Shown: positions 16,487 to 26,302, numbered from the stretch's first letter. The stretch is 64,000 bases of DNA from an uncultured bacterium (GCA_905214795.1 CAJMNM010000012.1:1-64000), one strand, 5' to 3'. Translations and numbers: made by a program. Notes: generated by a model not told the origin, from the sequence alone.

Positions 16487-16501
16487 TTTTTTTTTTTTTT
16501 T
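16487..16501 (+). repeat. Homopolymer of 15 T
   Basis: An uninterrupted T15 tract in the gap between the Crp/Fnr gene and the TonB-domain gene, 36 bp upstream of a -7 box. It may be prone to slippage. No stem directly precedes it, so it is not called a terminator. Confidence 0.7.
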
Positions 16502-16536
16502 GATAAATGATGTGAAAAGGCGTAATATAAATAGAT

Positions 16537-16544
16537 TATCTTTG
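16537..16544 (+). promoter_or_regulatory. -7 box of the TonB-domain gene
   Basis: TATCTTTG, 56 bp before the ATG; no consensus -33 at the expected spacing. Confidence 0.55.
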
Positions 16545-16599
16545 CAAATAGCTACGGAAAATGGTTAATTTTGTAAATTAACTTTTATATTATATTACT

Positions 16600-17874
16600 A
16601 TGAATAAGTCTTTTTCAGGTAGTTCCGTAGGCTTAGTATTAAAAGCCTTTTTGATCATTCTTTGTGGGAGTGCAATACAGGTTTGTCAGGCTGGAAATCA
16701 GTTTAATGCTGTAAATAGTCAAGTGTTGGCAGAAAACAGTGATGGTATTAATAATGCCTTGAAAGGTTTTTGGAAGAATAAATGGGTATGCCGTAAGAGT
16801 GATAACCAATCAATTGTTTATCCTTATGTCCATTATAAATATTATGGTGATGATCATGTACTTTCTTTAGCTGTAAAATATATGGATGAGGGGGATGAGA
16901 ATATTAGTTATACAATTCGTTATATGCCTTATAATTATGTTTCAGATTCATTGATTCAAGAAGACAACGGAGATTTACCCATATCAATAATAGACGAGAA
17001 GCATTTCAATTTAACTTGGACAGACTTTTCACCTTCGGGTAAGATACAGCTTGAAGAAAATTGGGAGCGTTCTTTTCTGCCGTCCGGTTTGGCTCGTGTT
17101 TGGGTTGGTGCTTACCATGGGATGAACAGGAAAAATGGTAAATTTAGTGGTTGTTGGCAATTGAAGGGAACCCGGAAAACTTCAGAGGGTGAAATCATTC
17201 CTGTAAAATCTCCTTTATATTATAAAATATATGGTGACGGTTATTTCTTTGCTTTTATTCCCTGGCAGGAAAGCGAGACCAAGACGTTTATTTCTGGAAA
17301 AGCGGGTACCTTTAAAAGACTGACAGATAATCTTATTGACGAGAGTGGAATAGAGAGTCCGATTAAATGGTTGGACGAGAATACTTTCGAATTGAAATGG
17401 TATGATGGAAGTAAGACGAATTTTGAAATATGGGAGTCTGTCAAATTTCCATCAGAGTACAGTAAGCTTATTGAGCCGTATGACCAGTGTGTTATGACGG
17501 CTTTTGAAGGACAAAAGAATGCGAAACCTGAAGCTATGGGGCAGATTGTTGAAGCGCCTGATGTACTGCCGCAGTTTCCTGGCGGTATGAATGCCTTGAT
17601 GACTTATCTTTCACAAAACATTAAGTATCCGGAAGCGTGTAGAAAAGCAAATATAGAGGGACGTGTAATGGTTTCATTTATTGTAACCAGAAGTGGAGAT
17701 ATTTCAGCTTGTAAAATAGTCAAGAGTCCGGATGAACGATTGAGTGAAGAGGCTTTGCGTGTAATCCAAGCTATGCCATCCTGGATTCCGGGTAAAGTGA
17801 ATGGTGAAAGTGTATCAACGAAGATGACGCTTCCTGTTTCGTTTAAATTGAAAAACAAAAAATCAGATAAATAG
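16600..17874 (+). CDS. Exported protein with C-terminal TonB domain
   Basis: A 424-residue protein with an N-terminal export signal or anchor (about 14-31, LKAFLIILCGSAIQVCQAG). The middle holds two similar beta-rich segments: one from about 47 (LKGFWKNKWVCRK) and one from about 183 (FSGCWQLKGT). The C-terminal TonB domain (about 330-420) contains PQFPGGMNALMTYLSQNIKYP, GRVMVSFIVTRSGDI and MPSWIPGKVNGESV. In Bacteroidota such domains occur in energy transducers and also in proteins with other roles. Here no proline-rich spacer connects membrane and TonB domain, and no ExbB/ExbD or TonB-dependent receptor is adjacent, so an energy-transducing role is doubtful. Confidence 0.82.
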   Translation: MNKSFSGSSVGLVLKAFLIILCGSAIQVCQAGNQFNAVNSQVLAENSDGINNALKGFWKNKWVCRKSDNQSIVYPYVHYKYYGDDHVLSLAVKYMDEGDENISYTIRYMPYNYVSDSLIQEDNGDLPISIIDEKHFNLTWTDFSPSGKIQLEENWERSFLPSGLARVWVGAYHGMNRKNGKFSGCWQLKGTRKTSEGEIIPVKSPLYYKIYGDGYFFAFIPWQESETKTFISGKAGTFKRLTDNLIDESGIESPIKWLDENTFELKWYDGSKTNFEIWESVKFPSEYSKLIEPYDQCVMTAFEGQKNAKPEAMGQIVEAPDVLPQFPGGMNALMTYLSQNIKYPEACRKANIEGRVMVSFIVTRSGDISACKIVKSPDERLSEEALRVIQAMPSWIPGKVNGESVSTKMTLPVSFKLKNKKSDK

Positions 17875-17907
17875 AAATATATGAGAAGATAAAAAATAAT
17901 AGTATGT

Positions 17908-17943
17908 AAAAAATAAGGCCGTTTTAAAACGGCCTTATTTTTT
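17908..17943. terminator. Perfect bidirectional terminator between convergent genes
   Basis: An 18+18 bp perfect palindrome with AT-rich ends and the core AAGGCCGTTTTAAAACGGCCTT. It overlaps the stop codon of the minus-strand acyl-CoA synthetase gene. Confidence 0.92.
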
Positions 17944-19606
17944 ATATTTCTGCATCAGCATATAAGAATCGTTTGATACTTCGTTTTGGAGTTTTTTCGA
18001 ACTCTTCATTGTAGATTTTTATGCCGCTAAGGTGAGCATATGAAGGAAGTGCCGCATTGAGTTCTGTACGATTCTGTTCCATGACACCTGCCAGATCGTT
18101 GGTTTGCAAACCAAGCTTTTCAGCCTCTTCAAAGTCCGGATAAACCAAGCCATAAAGTTTGTCACCTTTCTGTATGACGATGCTTTCATTGACCAATGTC
18201 ATATTGTTGAGTAAGTCTTCAATTTCTTCCGGGTAAATATTTTGACCATTAGCTCCCAGCAGCATATTCTTACTTCTGCCTTTAATGAAAAGATTACCTT
18301 CTTCATCCATTATACCCAAATCTCCGGTGTGATACCAGCCATTGACAAGAGTTTCTTTTGTTGCTTCCTCATTTTTATAATAACCGAGCATAACATTGGT
18401 ACCACGTACAAGGATTTCTCCAACTTCATTATGTGGGTCTTTACTGTCAATCTTTACTTCCATTCGTGGAGCCGCTTTGCCGCATGAGCCTTGTTTGAAG
18501 TTTTTCCAGTCTTCATATGTAATGATTGGTGCACACTCAGTCGCACCATAACCTACCGTATAGTTAAAACCAATGTCATGAAGCAAGGCCTCTATTTCAC
18601 GGTTAAATGCAGCCCCTCCGATAATCACTTCATAATAGTTTCCACCAAAAGCAGCTTTGATTTGTTCGCAGATTTTGTCTTTAATCTTTTGACGTACTAC
18701 CGGAATCTTGAGCAACATTTTAACTGTTGTATCTTGAATTTTAGGTAATACTGCTTTACGGATAATTTTTTCGATAACTAATGGTACAGCGATGATAATT
18801 GCTGGTTTAATTTCAGCAAAAGCCTTGAATAGAATTTGCGGTGATGGAACACGGGTAAGAAAGAAAACCTTGCAACCGGCGCAAAATTCATAAATAAATT
18901 CAAATGCCATACCATACATATGTGCCATTGGCAACATCGATACTACTCGGTCACCAGGTTTGATGTGTGGTCCTAATGCAGATTGTGCGAATTTAAGATT
19001 AGACCATAAAGCACGATAGGGTATCATTACCCCCTTTGAACGACTGGTTGTACCAGAAGTATAGTTAATTACAGCAAGTTCATCATCTTCACCTTTATAA
19101 TATGAAATATGATGTTTGCGGAAGTTCATAGGATAACGTTCTCCAAACAATTGATTAAGATGTTCGCGTGCGAAAACGACTTTTTGTGTTCGTCCTACCA
19201 AAAGTGAGTAGTCGGCAATGCATATAATGCCTTCCAGATTAGGCATTTCATTTGCATCAAGTTCTTTCCATACAACATCGCCCACGAAAAGGAGTTTTGC
19301 TTCGCTATGGTTAACAATATTATGTACCTGTTCTGCTTTAAATTCATGAAGAATAGGTACGGCTACAGCCCCATAAGTAAGTGTGGCAAAAAATACAGCT
19401 CCCCAGTGGGCACAGTTTCTGCCGCATATGGCAATTTTGTCCCCTCGCTGTACATTACTGTATTCAAAGATAATGTGAAGTTTTTCTATGATTCGTGCGA
19501 TATCTTTATATTGGAACGTTTCTCCCATATAATCAGCTAAAGCATCAAGGTCCCAATAGTCCTTGATGCTTTGCTCTATATATTCATTAAATTTCAGTTC
19601 GCTCAT
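17942..19606 (-). CDS. AMP-binding long-chain fatty acid--CoA ligase
   Basis: An adenylate-forming enzyme of 554 residues, expected to activate fatty acids to acyl-CoA using ATP and CoA. The P-loop YTSGTTSRSKG is at 182-192, the aromatic/adenylate motif GYGATECAP at about 334-342, GWYHTGDLG at about 406-414, FIKGRSKNML at about 423-432 and a C-terminal catalytic Lys in KTPKRSIKRFL. Membrane association is possible through the hydrophobic stretch around 230-260. It has its own promoter and follows the PLP-homeostasis gene by 67 bp. Exact chain-length preference cannot be read from the sequence. Confidence 0.9.
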   Translation of the reverse strand: MSELKFNEYIEQSIKDYWDLDALADYMGETFQYKDIARIIEKLHIIFEYSNVQRGDKIAICGRNCAHWGAVFFATLTYGAVAVPILHEFKAEQVHNIVNHSEAKLLFVGDVVWKELDANEMPNLEGIICIADYSLLVGRTQKVVFAREHLNQLFGERYPMNFRKHHISYYKGEDDELAVINYTSGTTSRSKGVMIPYRALWSNLKFAQSALGPHIKPGDRVVSMLPMAHMYGMAFEFIYEFCAGCKVFFLTRVPSPQILFKAFAEIKPAIIIAVPLVIEKIIRKAVLPKIQDTTVKMLLKIPVVRQKIKDKICEQIKAAFGGNYYEVIIGGAAFNREIEALLHDIGFNYTVGYGATECAPIITYEDWKNFKQGSCGKAAPRMEVKIDSKDPHNEVGEILVRGTNVMLGYYKNEEATKETLVNGWYHTGDLGIMDEEGNLFIKGRSKNMLLGANGQNIYPEEIEDLLNNMTLVNESIVIQKGDKLYGLVYPDFEEAEKLGLQTNDLAGVMEQNRTELNAALPSYAHLSGIKIYNEEFEKTPKRSIKRFLYADAEI

Positions 19607-19629
19607 TGCACATTTTTTTAAGATATGTG

Positions 19630-19660
19630 CAAAACTAATTGAAAAAAATTAAATGAGCAA
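19630..19660 (-). promoter_or_regulatory. Promoter of the acyl-CoA ligase gene
   Basis: TAGTTTTG at 19637-19630 with TTG at 19660-19658, 20 bp upstream. Confidence 0.5.
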
Positions 19661-19673
19661 GATTTACTTACAT

Positions 19674-20345
19674 TTAATAAACTCTTTCTCCAAAAATCTT
19701 ACTTCCTACTCGTATTAATGTACTTCCTTCTTCTATTGCAATAGGATAATCGTGGCTCATACCCCATGAACATTCTTTAAAATAAGGTATGTTAGTAAAG
19801 AATTTCTCTTTTGCTTGAATAAAGAAATCATGAGCACGCTGGAATTCTTCGTGAATTTGATTGGTGTCATCTGTATTAGATGCCATACACATCACACCAC
19901 ATATTCTGATATGGGTCAGATTATGCCATTCACCTTCTTTAAGCATATCCATACATTCTTCTGGGGTAAAACCATATTTGGTTTCTTCCTGTGCGACGTG
20001 GAGTTGTAAGAGACAGTCAATAACGCGTCCTGCTTTTTCGGCTTGTTTGTCTATTTCTTTGAGTAGTTTTAATGAATCTACAGCGTGAATCAGTTTGATA
20101 TAACTTGCAATATATTTAACTTTATTAGTTTGCAAGTGACCGATAAAATGCCATTCAATGTCTTTCGGAAGCTGTTCATATTTTTGTTGAAGTTCTTGAA
20201 CATGGCTTTCCCCAAAAACACGTTGACCGGCAGCGTAAGCTTCTTCTATACTGCTTGCTGGATGAAATTTAGAAACGGCAACTAAACGAACACCTTCCGG
20301 CAATTCGTTTTTAATTTGCTTTATTTCTTCTTTAATGTCTGGCAT
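19674..20345 (-). CDS. YggS-family pyridoxal phosphate homeostasis protein
   Basis: A single-domain TIM-barrel PLP-binding protein of 223 residues that buffers PLP and affects amino-acid and vitamin B6 balance; no enzymatic activity is known. PLP-binding Lys26 is in RLVAVSKFHPA, followed by FGESHVQELQQK (about 44-55), WHFIGHLQTNKVKYI (about 66-80), GVMCMASNTDD and the phosphate-binding region SWGMSHDYPIAIEEGSTLIRVGS near the end (split about 194-216). The DUF4494 gene lies 28 bp upstream in the same direction, a common pairing in this phylum. Confidence 0.95.
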   Translation of the reverse strand: MPDIKEEIKQIKNELPEGVRLVAVSKFHPASSIEEAYAAGQRVFGESHVQELQQKYEQLPKDIEWHFIGHLQTNKVKYIASYIKLIHAVDSLKLLKEIDKQAEKAGRVIDCLLQLHVAQEETKYGFTPEECMDMLKEGEWHNLTHIRICGVMCMASNTDDTNQIHEEFQRAHDFFIQAKEKFFTNIPYFKECSWGMSHDYPIAIEEGSTLIRVGSKIFGERVY

Positions 20346-20373
20346 AATAAGATTTTAGTTTGTTTGCTGCCTT

Positions 20374-20844
20374 TTAGGCTTCAGGAAATTCCGGTTTTTC
20401 GTCTGCTTCAGCTTTATATGGGAAAATATCCATAATTGGAGTTTCTGCAATGGATACGATTTCATAATCGGCCATAGTGCCTTCCATTCCTTTATCAAGT
20501 TGTTTAACGGCATCGCGTAAGTCTGTAGCCTGTACCAGCATGTTTTGATTTGTACGTTTTTCAACACCATTCTTTTCATCTAGTGTGATAAAGGCAACTT
20601 TAGCTTTGAACCAGCGGTCAGCACTGGAATCTTCACTTTCAAATAGTTCGGCATATTTTGCACGTTTGATATCAGTAACTTGGAATTCGCCGGACATGAA
20701 AGGTTCCATTTCTTCTATAAAGCGATGTTCTGCTTCTGTGAAGCTTAATGCGTCTACCAGATAAGGTTCTGTTACTTTCTTAACTTGGCCGTTTTCCAAT
20801 GTTTTTTCGTATCGAACTTTACATTCAAACCATTCGTTCATCAT
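20374..20844 (-). CDS. DUF4494 domain protein
   Basis: A cytoplasmic protein of 156 residues of a Bacteroidota-restricted family of unknown function. It starts MMNEWFECKVRYEK and has the family's repeated pattern of a short beta strand followed by VDALSFTEAEHRFIEEM (about 30-46) and a second similar block VQATDLRDAVKQL (about 107-119), which suggests an internal duplication of one alpha/beta unit. Either of the first two Met codons may be the start. It is first in a probable transcript with the YggS-family gene. Confidence 0.85.
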   Translation of the reverse strand: MMNEWFECKVRYEKTLENGQVKKVTEPYLVDALSFTEAEHRFIEEMEPFMSGEFQVTDIKRAKYAELFESEDSSADRWFKAKVAFITLDEKNGVEKRTNQNMLVQATDLRDAVKQLDKGMEGTMADYEIVSIAETPIMDIFPYKAEADEKPEFPEA

Positions 20845-21225
20845 AGGTCGTTATATTTTGTGTGATTAATGTATAATTCATACAAAATTATAAAAAACGT
20901 CTGATAGTACGAAAAAATATAGTGAAGAATAATATTTCATTATGAATAACACTCTTGTTTTGTGGGAGTATTCTCGAGGATATGTTTTTGCAATACTAGA
21001 GTTATTACTTTTTCGGGAAGTCTGTTTAAAGGAATGATATGTTTTTTTATAATGACGGTTTGTTTTAGGTATTAGTTTTTCCGTGGGTAATTATGGGAAC
21101 TTGAGAAACTTTTTTATATTGTGGAACTTTTTATATTAAAAAAGTTTGATGAATATAGTCTGTTGTTCATGTTTTTATTTTATTGTAAATGAGTGCTCTA
21201 ATTCGCTTGTATACTTGGGTTCTAT
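20845..21225. other. Intergenic region between divergent genes
   Basis: Contains the DUF4494 -7 box TAATTTTG at 20890-20883 (minus strand) and, near its right end, two similar AACTTTTTTATATT-like segments at about 21108-21140. No gene or RNA was recognised. Confidence 0.5.
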
Positions 21226-21256
21226 TTTGACAAATTAGAAAAAAGTATTATCTTTG
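21226..21256 (+). promoter_or_regulatory. Promoter of the LamG/BNR secreted protein gene
   Basis: TTTG 21226-21229, 19 bp, TATCTTTG 21249-21256: a full consensus match. The TTG that opens the longest reading frame (21254) is part of the -7 box, so the protein must start later, at 21296. Confidence 0.85.
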
Positions 21257-21295
21257 ACGAAACTTAATCTCATTATTACGAAAAACCAAAAAAAC

Positions 21296-24200
21296 ATGAA
21301 GAGTTTAAAATGGATTGTTCCGGCACTTTTGTCGGGACTGGTTTGCTTTACATCTTTATATGCCGAAACCGGCATTGGTGAAGCAAAAGAAAGCAGTGAA
21401 CTAGAACAGATTGTCTTACCCAATCCGGTAGTAACTGATGTAGTCTTGCCGTCAAAAACAGCTTCCGGAAAGCAAATTGTATGGACTTCCGACCATAGTT
21501 CTGTTCTTTCGGCTGATGGCCTGGTAAATTTACCTCAGGAAACAACAGAAGTGAAGCTTACTGCTACGGCAGACGGCGAGAGTCACACTTTTACGGTCAA
21601 TGTCAACCCGAGAGATATCACAGCCAATAAGGTATTGGAATATGAATTCGAATCAGATGATGTGTACACGGTTGACGATGTACGTTATGTAAAAGACAAA
21701 AGTGGAAACGGACGTGACGCAAAGCTCTTGGGCAGTGCAAAGGCTGAGGGAACGCTTGACCTTACGGCCAATACAGCTTCCGGATTTTCAACCAACGGTT
21801 ATGCCATTGCTCCGGAAGGAACGCTCAACGGTTTGCGCAGCTATACCTTTTTTATGATGGTTAAACCGGAACATCTGAACAGCAGTCCGCGTCTGTACGA
21901 TTTCGGTCTGTCTGCCGGAAACAGCCTTTTTGGACGTGCCAGTGGATTTACGGCCGGAATGAAATACAATGACGGTACAACTCAGATGGTTAATTCCGGA
22001 CGTACATTAAATACCGGTGAGGAAAACTATGTTGCCTTTGTTTTTGACGCTAAGACCAAAGAAACAAAAATATATCTTAACGGTTCACAGGTGGCAAGCG
22101 GAGAAAATATCGTTCACGAACCATATGAGATTACAACAATCGGTGCCGATACGCGTAATTATATCGGCCGTACCCAATGGTGGGATTCGGGCGTAGCATC
22201 CAGCAACATTGATTATTGCGGTACGATGGACCATTTCCAGTTATATAACATAGCATTAACCACAGAAGAAATCAGAGATCTTCAGCGCCCTTATTCAGAA
22301 CCCGAAATCATTGAGCCTTATTCCGGAGAGACTGTGACTGAAGAAGGAGCCTGGTGTTGGTTTGCCGATCCGCGTGCTTTGCATTATGAGGATGAGGCTG
22401 CGGGCATTAACATGACATACGTGGGTTATATCGACATACACGGAGCCATTAAGGCCATGCAGTATGATTTCAATAAAAAACAGCAAAGCGAAGTGCTTAT
22501 CCGTTCTTATTTCCAGCCGGATGATCACGACAATCCTACATTCCTGGTTTTGCCCGACAAACGTGTGATGATATTCTATTCACGCCACACAGATGAGGCT
22601 TGTTTCTATTATCGTGTTTCTCAGAAGCCGGGGGACATCACTTCTCTGGGCGAGGAAAAGGTTATAAAGACAAGTCATAATACGACATATCCTTCACCGT
22701 TTATTTTGTCTGACGATCCTGAACACATTTATTTATGCTGGCGTGGTATCAACTGGCATCCGACCATAGCCCAGCTCAGTATACCGGACGAGAATGATGA
22801 TGTAACCTTTACATGGGGGCCTTATCAGATGGTACAGTCAATAGGTGCCAGACCATATGCAAAATATCTTTCAAACGGTAAGGATAAACTTTATGTAACT
22901 TATACAACAGGGCATCCTGATAATGAGAATCCTAATTTTGTTTATTTTAATGTTGTAGACATAAAGAGTAAGACTTTACAGGATGTTAATGGTAATGTCT
23001 TGTCAAATATTGCGGACGGTCCTTTCAATGTAAACAAAACATCTTCCTATGTGTCTACCTATCCTTCTACTGTTGTCGATAATCCGTCTAATCAGAGAGA
23101 CTGGGTTTGGCAGGTTTCAGAGGATAAGAACGGCTATCCGGTAATTGCCATGGTTCGTATCAGTTCTGGAAAGACCTCTCACGATTACTATTATGCACAA
23201 TGGACCGGTACATCATGGAAGAAGACTTTCCTGGCCAATGGCGGAGGTGCTTTCCATCAGACACCCGGACTGGAAATGTGTTATAGTGCCGGTATGGCTA
23301 TCGATCCGGTGCGCCCCAATGAAGTGTATTGTTCGGTGCCGGTCAACGGGGTTTATGAAATTGTGAAATATACGGTAGGAGATGACGGTTCAGTTACATC
23401 AAAGCCTTATACCTCTAATTCATTGAAAAATAATGTGCGTCCATACATTATTCCTGGTTATAATGGTGAAGAGCCGCAGGTTGTTTGGATGTATGGTGAA
23501 TATTACGATTGGATTGTCAATGAGATTCGTCCGTTGGGCTATTGCACAGCCATACACCGTGGATTTGATTTTCCGTCGGAAACAGCGGATACCGAGAATG
23601 GTCTGGTTATAGACGAAACATACGACAAGGCTGTTGAAGGTACAGCTACAGTAAAGGACGGTGTGCTTGTATTGACAGACAATACTGTTGCAGAATTGGC
23701 TACAGATAAGCTTTCCACCTTCAGCATTTCGCTTTCTCCATATTTGTATGCCAGTTCTTTCGGCGGTACGCTTTTGAGCTTTGGTGATGTGATTTATACC
23801 GTCAATCCTCAGACACTTAAGCCGGTACTTACAATTGGTGATAAAGTTTATGCAAGCAATAACATACTGGGTAATTCCGACAGCTGGAAGTATGAAGACC
23901 GTGGAACCGGTGGTATCTGGTTTGATCCGGTTAAGTTCGGTTATTTTAATTTGACGCTTACTTATGCCGATGGAGTACTGACAACGTATGTCAACGGGCT
24001 GATTGACCAGAAGGTAGAGGTTGAGGGACTGACATTAGACCGTTGCAAGATTGGTGGTTTCAATGGTTGGGTAGAGGATACCCGTGTTTACAACCGTGCG
24101 CTCAATCAATCAGAAGTGGTCGAGCTGACTGCTGTCAGTCAGAAATATACGCTAGATGATGAGCTTATCGCCGATGCGGAATTGGAATATCTTTTTGTGC

Positions 24201-25357
24201 CGAAGGTGGCTCTGACCGATATTGTGCTGCCGGTTAAGACGCTGTCCGGTAATACCGTGACATGGTCTTCCAGCCATCCCGACGTACTGAGCTCTACCGG
24301 TATTGTGACATTTCCCGATGAGGCTACAGATGTGAAGCTAACAGCAACAGTGGCAGGAAAAAGTCATGATTTCATTGTCAACGTACAGCCCAGGGATTAT
24401 ACCAAGAACATGATTCTTTCATATACTTTTGAGCCCGAGGATGTATATGAGGATGGCGGAAAGACTTATGTAAAAGATATGAGCGGCAAGGGTCATGACC
24501 TTCAGGTAATGGGTAGTGCAAAGGTTAACGGAGTGCTTGACTTGACAGCAAATACTGCCACCGGATTCTCGACTAACGGTTATGGACTTGCTCCGGCCGG
24601 AATTCTGGACAGTCTGAGAAGTTACACGTTCTTTGTTGAGGTTACACCGTCAAACTTAAACAAAAGTCCACGTATTTATGACTTTGGTTCCTCATCTGGT
24701 AACAGTGTGTTTGGACGTGCCAGTGCGTTGACAGCAGGTGTGAAATATAACTGGCAGGCAACTAAAATGGTCGATTCTCCCAAAAGTCTGACAATAGGTA
24801 AATCAAATAAAGTGGCTTTTGTGTTCGAAGCCAAGACCAAGACAACACGCATTTATTTGAATGGTGTGCAGACAGTGGCCGGAACAGACATTACACAAGA
24901 GGTCTATCAGTTAGCTCAGTTAACCCAAGACAAGCGCAATTATATCGGCCGTACTCAATGGTGGGATACTTCAGAAGCCGGAAACAATAATGATTATTGT
25001 GGAACAATAGACAATTTCTATATGTTCAATGTAGCATTGACGGCAGATGAAATCAAAGAACTGACCGAAGCCACATCTGTGAATACTAAGGCAGACATGT
25101 CGGCTGAAGGCACGTTCAGTTTAGATCGTCAGCTTATTGAGAAGGGAGAGAGCCTGACACTGTATATTAATGGTGATGAAAGCGTAAAAGGTTTGCAGGT
25201 GACATTGTTGGATATGAACGGACGTGTGGTACGTCAGTGGACTCCGGTTGCTTCACCCGCTTTGTTAGACTGTATTTCTGTTGCGTCAGGAACTTATGTA
25301 GTCTGTGTGACAGATACGCAGGGAAAACGTTGGAGCAGTAAGATTATGGTACGCTAA
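21296..25357 (+). CDS. Large secreted LamG/BNR-repeat protein with C-terminal sorting-like domain
   Basis: A 1353-residue exported protein. Domains in order: signal peptide (1-25); atrophied bacterial Ig-like domain (about 35-108); LamG/concanavalin-type lectin domain (about 113-330); BNR_4-type beta-propeller region (about 338-755, with GAWCWFADPRALHY and TYVGYIDIHGAIKAM); a second LamG-like region (about 760-945); a second Ig-like domain (about 966-1035); a LamG domain (about 1038-1257); and a terminal domain resembling type A sorting domains (about 1278-1353, LLDMNGRVVRQW ... SGTYVVCVTD). The first and last Ig-LamG modules are close duplicates. BNR_4 proteins are typically polysaccharide lyases or glycosidases; the substrate cannot be assigned. 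Confidence 0.85.
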   Translation: MKSLKWIVPALLSGLVCFTSLYAETGIGEAKESSELEQIVLPNPVVTDVVLPSKTASGKQIVWTSDHSSVLSADGLVNLPQETTEVKLTATADGESHTFTVNVNPRDITANKVLEYEFESDDVYTVDDVRYVKDKSGNGRDAKLLGSAKAEGTLDLTANTASGFSTNGYAIAPEGTLNGLRSYTFFMMVKPEHLNSSPRLYDFGLSAGNSLFGRASGFTAGMKYNDGTTQMVNSGRTLNTGEENYVAFVFDAKTKETKIYLNGSQVASGENIVHEPYEITTIGADTRNYIGRTQWWDSGVASSNIDYCGTMDHFQLYNIALTTEEIRDLQRPYSEPEIIEPYSGETVTEEGAWCWFADPRALHYEDEAAGINMTYVGYIDIHGAIKAMQYDFNKKQQSEVLIRSYFQPDDHDNPTFLVLPDKRVMIFYSRHTDEACFYYRVSQKPGDITSLGEEKVIKTSHNTTYPSPFILSDDPEHIYLCWRGINWHPTIAQLSIPDENDDVTFTWGPYQMVQSIGARPYAKYLSNGKDKLYVTYTTGHPDNENPNFVYFNVVDIKSKTLQDVNGNVLSNIADGPFNVNKTSSYVSTYPSTVVDNPSNQRDWVWQVSEDKNGYPVIAMVRISSGKTSHDYYYAQWTGTSWKKTFLANGGGAFHQTPGLEMCYSAGMAIDPVRPNEVYCSVPVNGVYEIVKYTVGDDGSVTSKPYTSNSLKNNVRPYIIPGYNGEEPQVVWMYGEYYDWIVNEIRPLGYCTAIHRGFDFPSETADTENGLVIDETYDKAVEGTATVKDGVLVLTDNTVAELATDKLSTFSISLSPYLYASSFGGTLLSFGDVIYTVNPQTLKPVLTIGDKVYASNNILGNSDSWKYEDRGTGGIWFDPVKFGYFNLTLTYADGVLTTYVNGLIDQKVEVEGLTLDRCKIGGFNGWVEDTRVYNRALNQSEVVELTAVSQKYTLDDELIADAELEYLFVPKVALTDIVLPVKTLSGNTVTWSSSHPDVLSSTGIVTFPDEATDVKLTATVAGKSHDFIVNVQPRDYTKNMILSYTFEPEDVYEDGGKTYVKDMSGKGHDLQVMGSAKVNGVLDLTANTATGFSTNGYGLAPAGILDSLRSYTFFVEVTPSNLNKSPRIYDFGSSSGNSVFGRASALTAGVKYNWQATKMVDSPKSLTIGKSNKVAFVFEAKTKTTRIYLNGVQTVAGTDITQEVYQLAQLTQDKRNYIGRTQWWDTSEAGNNNDYCGTIDNFYMFNVALTADEIKELTEATSVNTKADMSAEGTFSLDRQLIEKGESLTLYINGDESVKGLQVTLLDMNGRVVRQWTPVASPALLDCISVASGTYVVCVTDTQGKRWSSKIMVR

Positions 25358-25383
25358 TTCCGGAATCTTATAATAACGTATTA

Positions 25384-25424
25384 GAGTAATGAGTCTGTAA
25401 AAAACAGGCTCATTACTTTTTTTT
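25384..25424 (+). terminator. Terminator of the LamG/BNR gene
   Basis: Arms AGTAATGAGTCTGT and ACAGGCTCATTACT around AAAAA, followed by eight T. Confidence 0.88.
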
Positions 25425-25523
25425 ATATGCTTTCATGTTGTTAGGTCGTTGTAGCAGAAAAATACCGATAAGCATCCTGACAGACAAGTAGTGTTATATT
25501 GATTTTCCGGTAGTTTGTTCCCA

Positions 25524-26084
25524 GCGTTTTCCCTAAGGAAGTTATTTTTCTATTTTATCCTTCACCTCTTCACATTTGTGTGTAATATCTTGTTATTTAT
25601 AAAGTTATGTGTGAAGGATAGTATTCACAAGTCCTTCACATTCTCTTCACTTTTAGTGAGAGAATATTAAGAAAAATTCACAGTTCGGTCGCAAAACAGA
25701 TACGGTTGTGAGTTTCATTACATACGGTTATGGTTTGTTACGGGTACGGTTATGAAGTTTAGTGTGAACGGTTGCGGGTTTCTTCGTAACAGTATGCGTA
25801 TGATTTTCTGAACTGTTACGAAAAAGTTCACAACCGTATCCGTCTTGTTTTGTGTAAAGAAATATTATTGTTAATGCCGGTTTTGACTTATATTGATGTT
25901 ATATGTTAATTTGTGTTTTAAATATTGGCGCATAAAATAGTTCATCAGACAATGAAATATATCGGTTATAGAAAAAAATTTAGATGTGTATACTGTGAAT
26001 GATTTGATATTTTATCCTTCACATGTAATGTTTTGAATAATAGTGTGTTATGTTATGATGTGAAGGGGTGAAGGAGTTTTTTTG
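25524..26084 (+). repeat. Intergenic repeat element, copy B (diverged, about 0.56 kb)
   Basis: It has the same order and orientation as copy C: the cap GCGTTTTCCC, a TCCTTCACCTCTTCAC end, internal GTGAAGG/CCTTCAC units, a central 22-bp periodic array (25702-25845), then an AT-rich stretch and the other end GTGAAGGGGTGAAGGAG with a T-run. The sequence between motifs has drifted strongly, yet the motif order and the 22-bp spacing persist. Flanking genes are the LamG/BNR gene (3' side) and the BlaI-like gene (5' side). Confidence 0.75.
25702..25845. repeat. 22-bp periodic array in copy B
   Basis: ACGGTTGTG/ACGGTTATG-type units start at 25702, 25724, 25746, 25768 and 25812, all exact multiples of 22. 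Inverted GTAAC/CAACCGT units fill the 25790 and 25834 slots. Confidence 0.8.
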
Positions 26085-26286
26085 TAACTTTGTAACTACT
26101 TGATTAATAGCACCATGTCTTTTTGTTCCTTATAAAGATAATAATATTGAAGTATAAACATATAAAATTATATAACAAGCTTGTTATAAGGTCGTTATAT
26201 AATTTTTGCCAAACTGTCGGCTGATTTGTCTTGGTTTTCATCTCTGTGAAATGTTTTTATGTTAAATATATTAAAATGTATATTAT
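26085..26286. other. Intergenic segment before the BlaI-like gene
   Basis: AT-rich, with ACAAGCTTGTTATAAGG near 26176. No gene was recognised; the control region of the BlaI-like gene follows. Confidence 0.4.
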
Positions 26287-26302
26287 AACTATATAAATAG
26301 TT
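26287..26302. promoter_or_regulatory. Candidate operator 1 of the BlaI/M56 operon
   Basis: Dyad AACTAT-ATAA-ATAGTT, overlapping the first bases of the -33 element. Its centre is 20 bp from that of operator 2. Confidence 0.65.
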
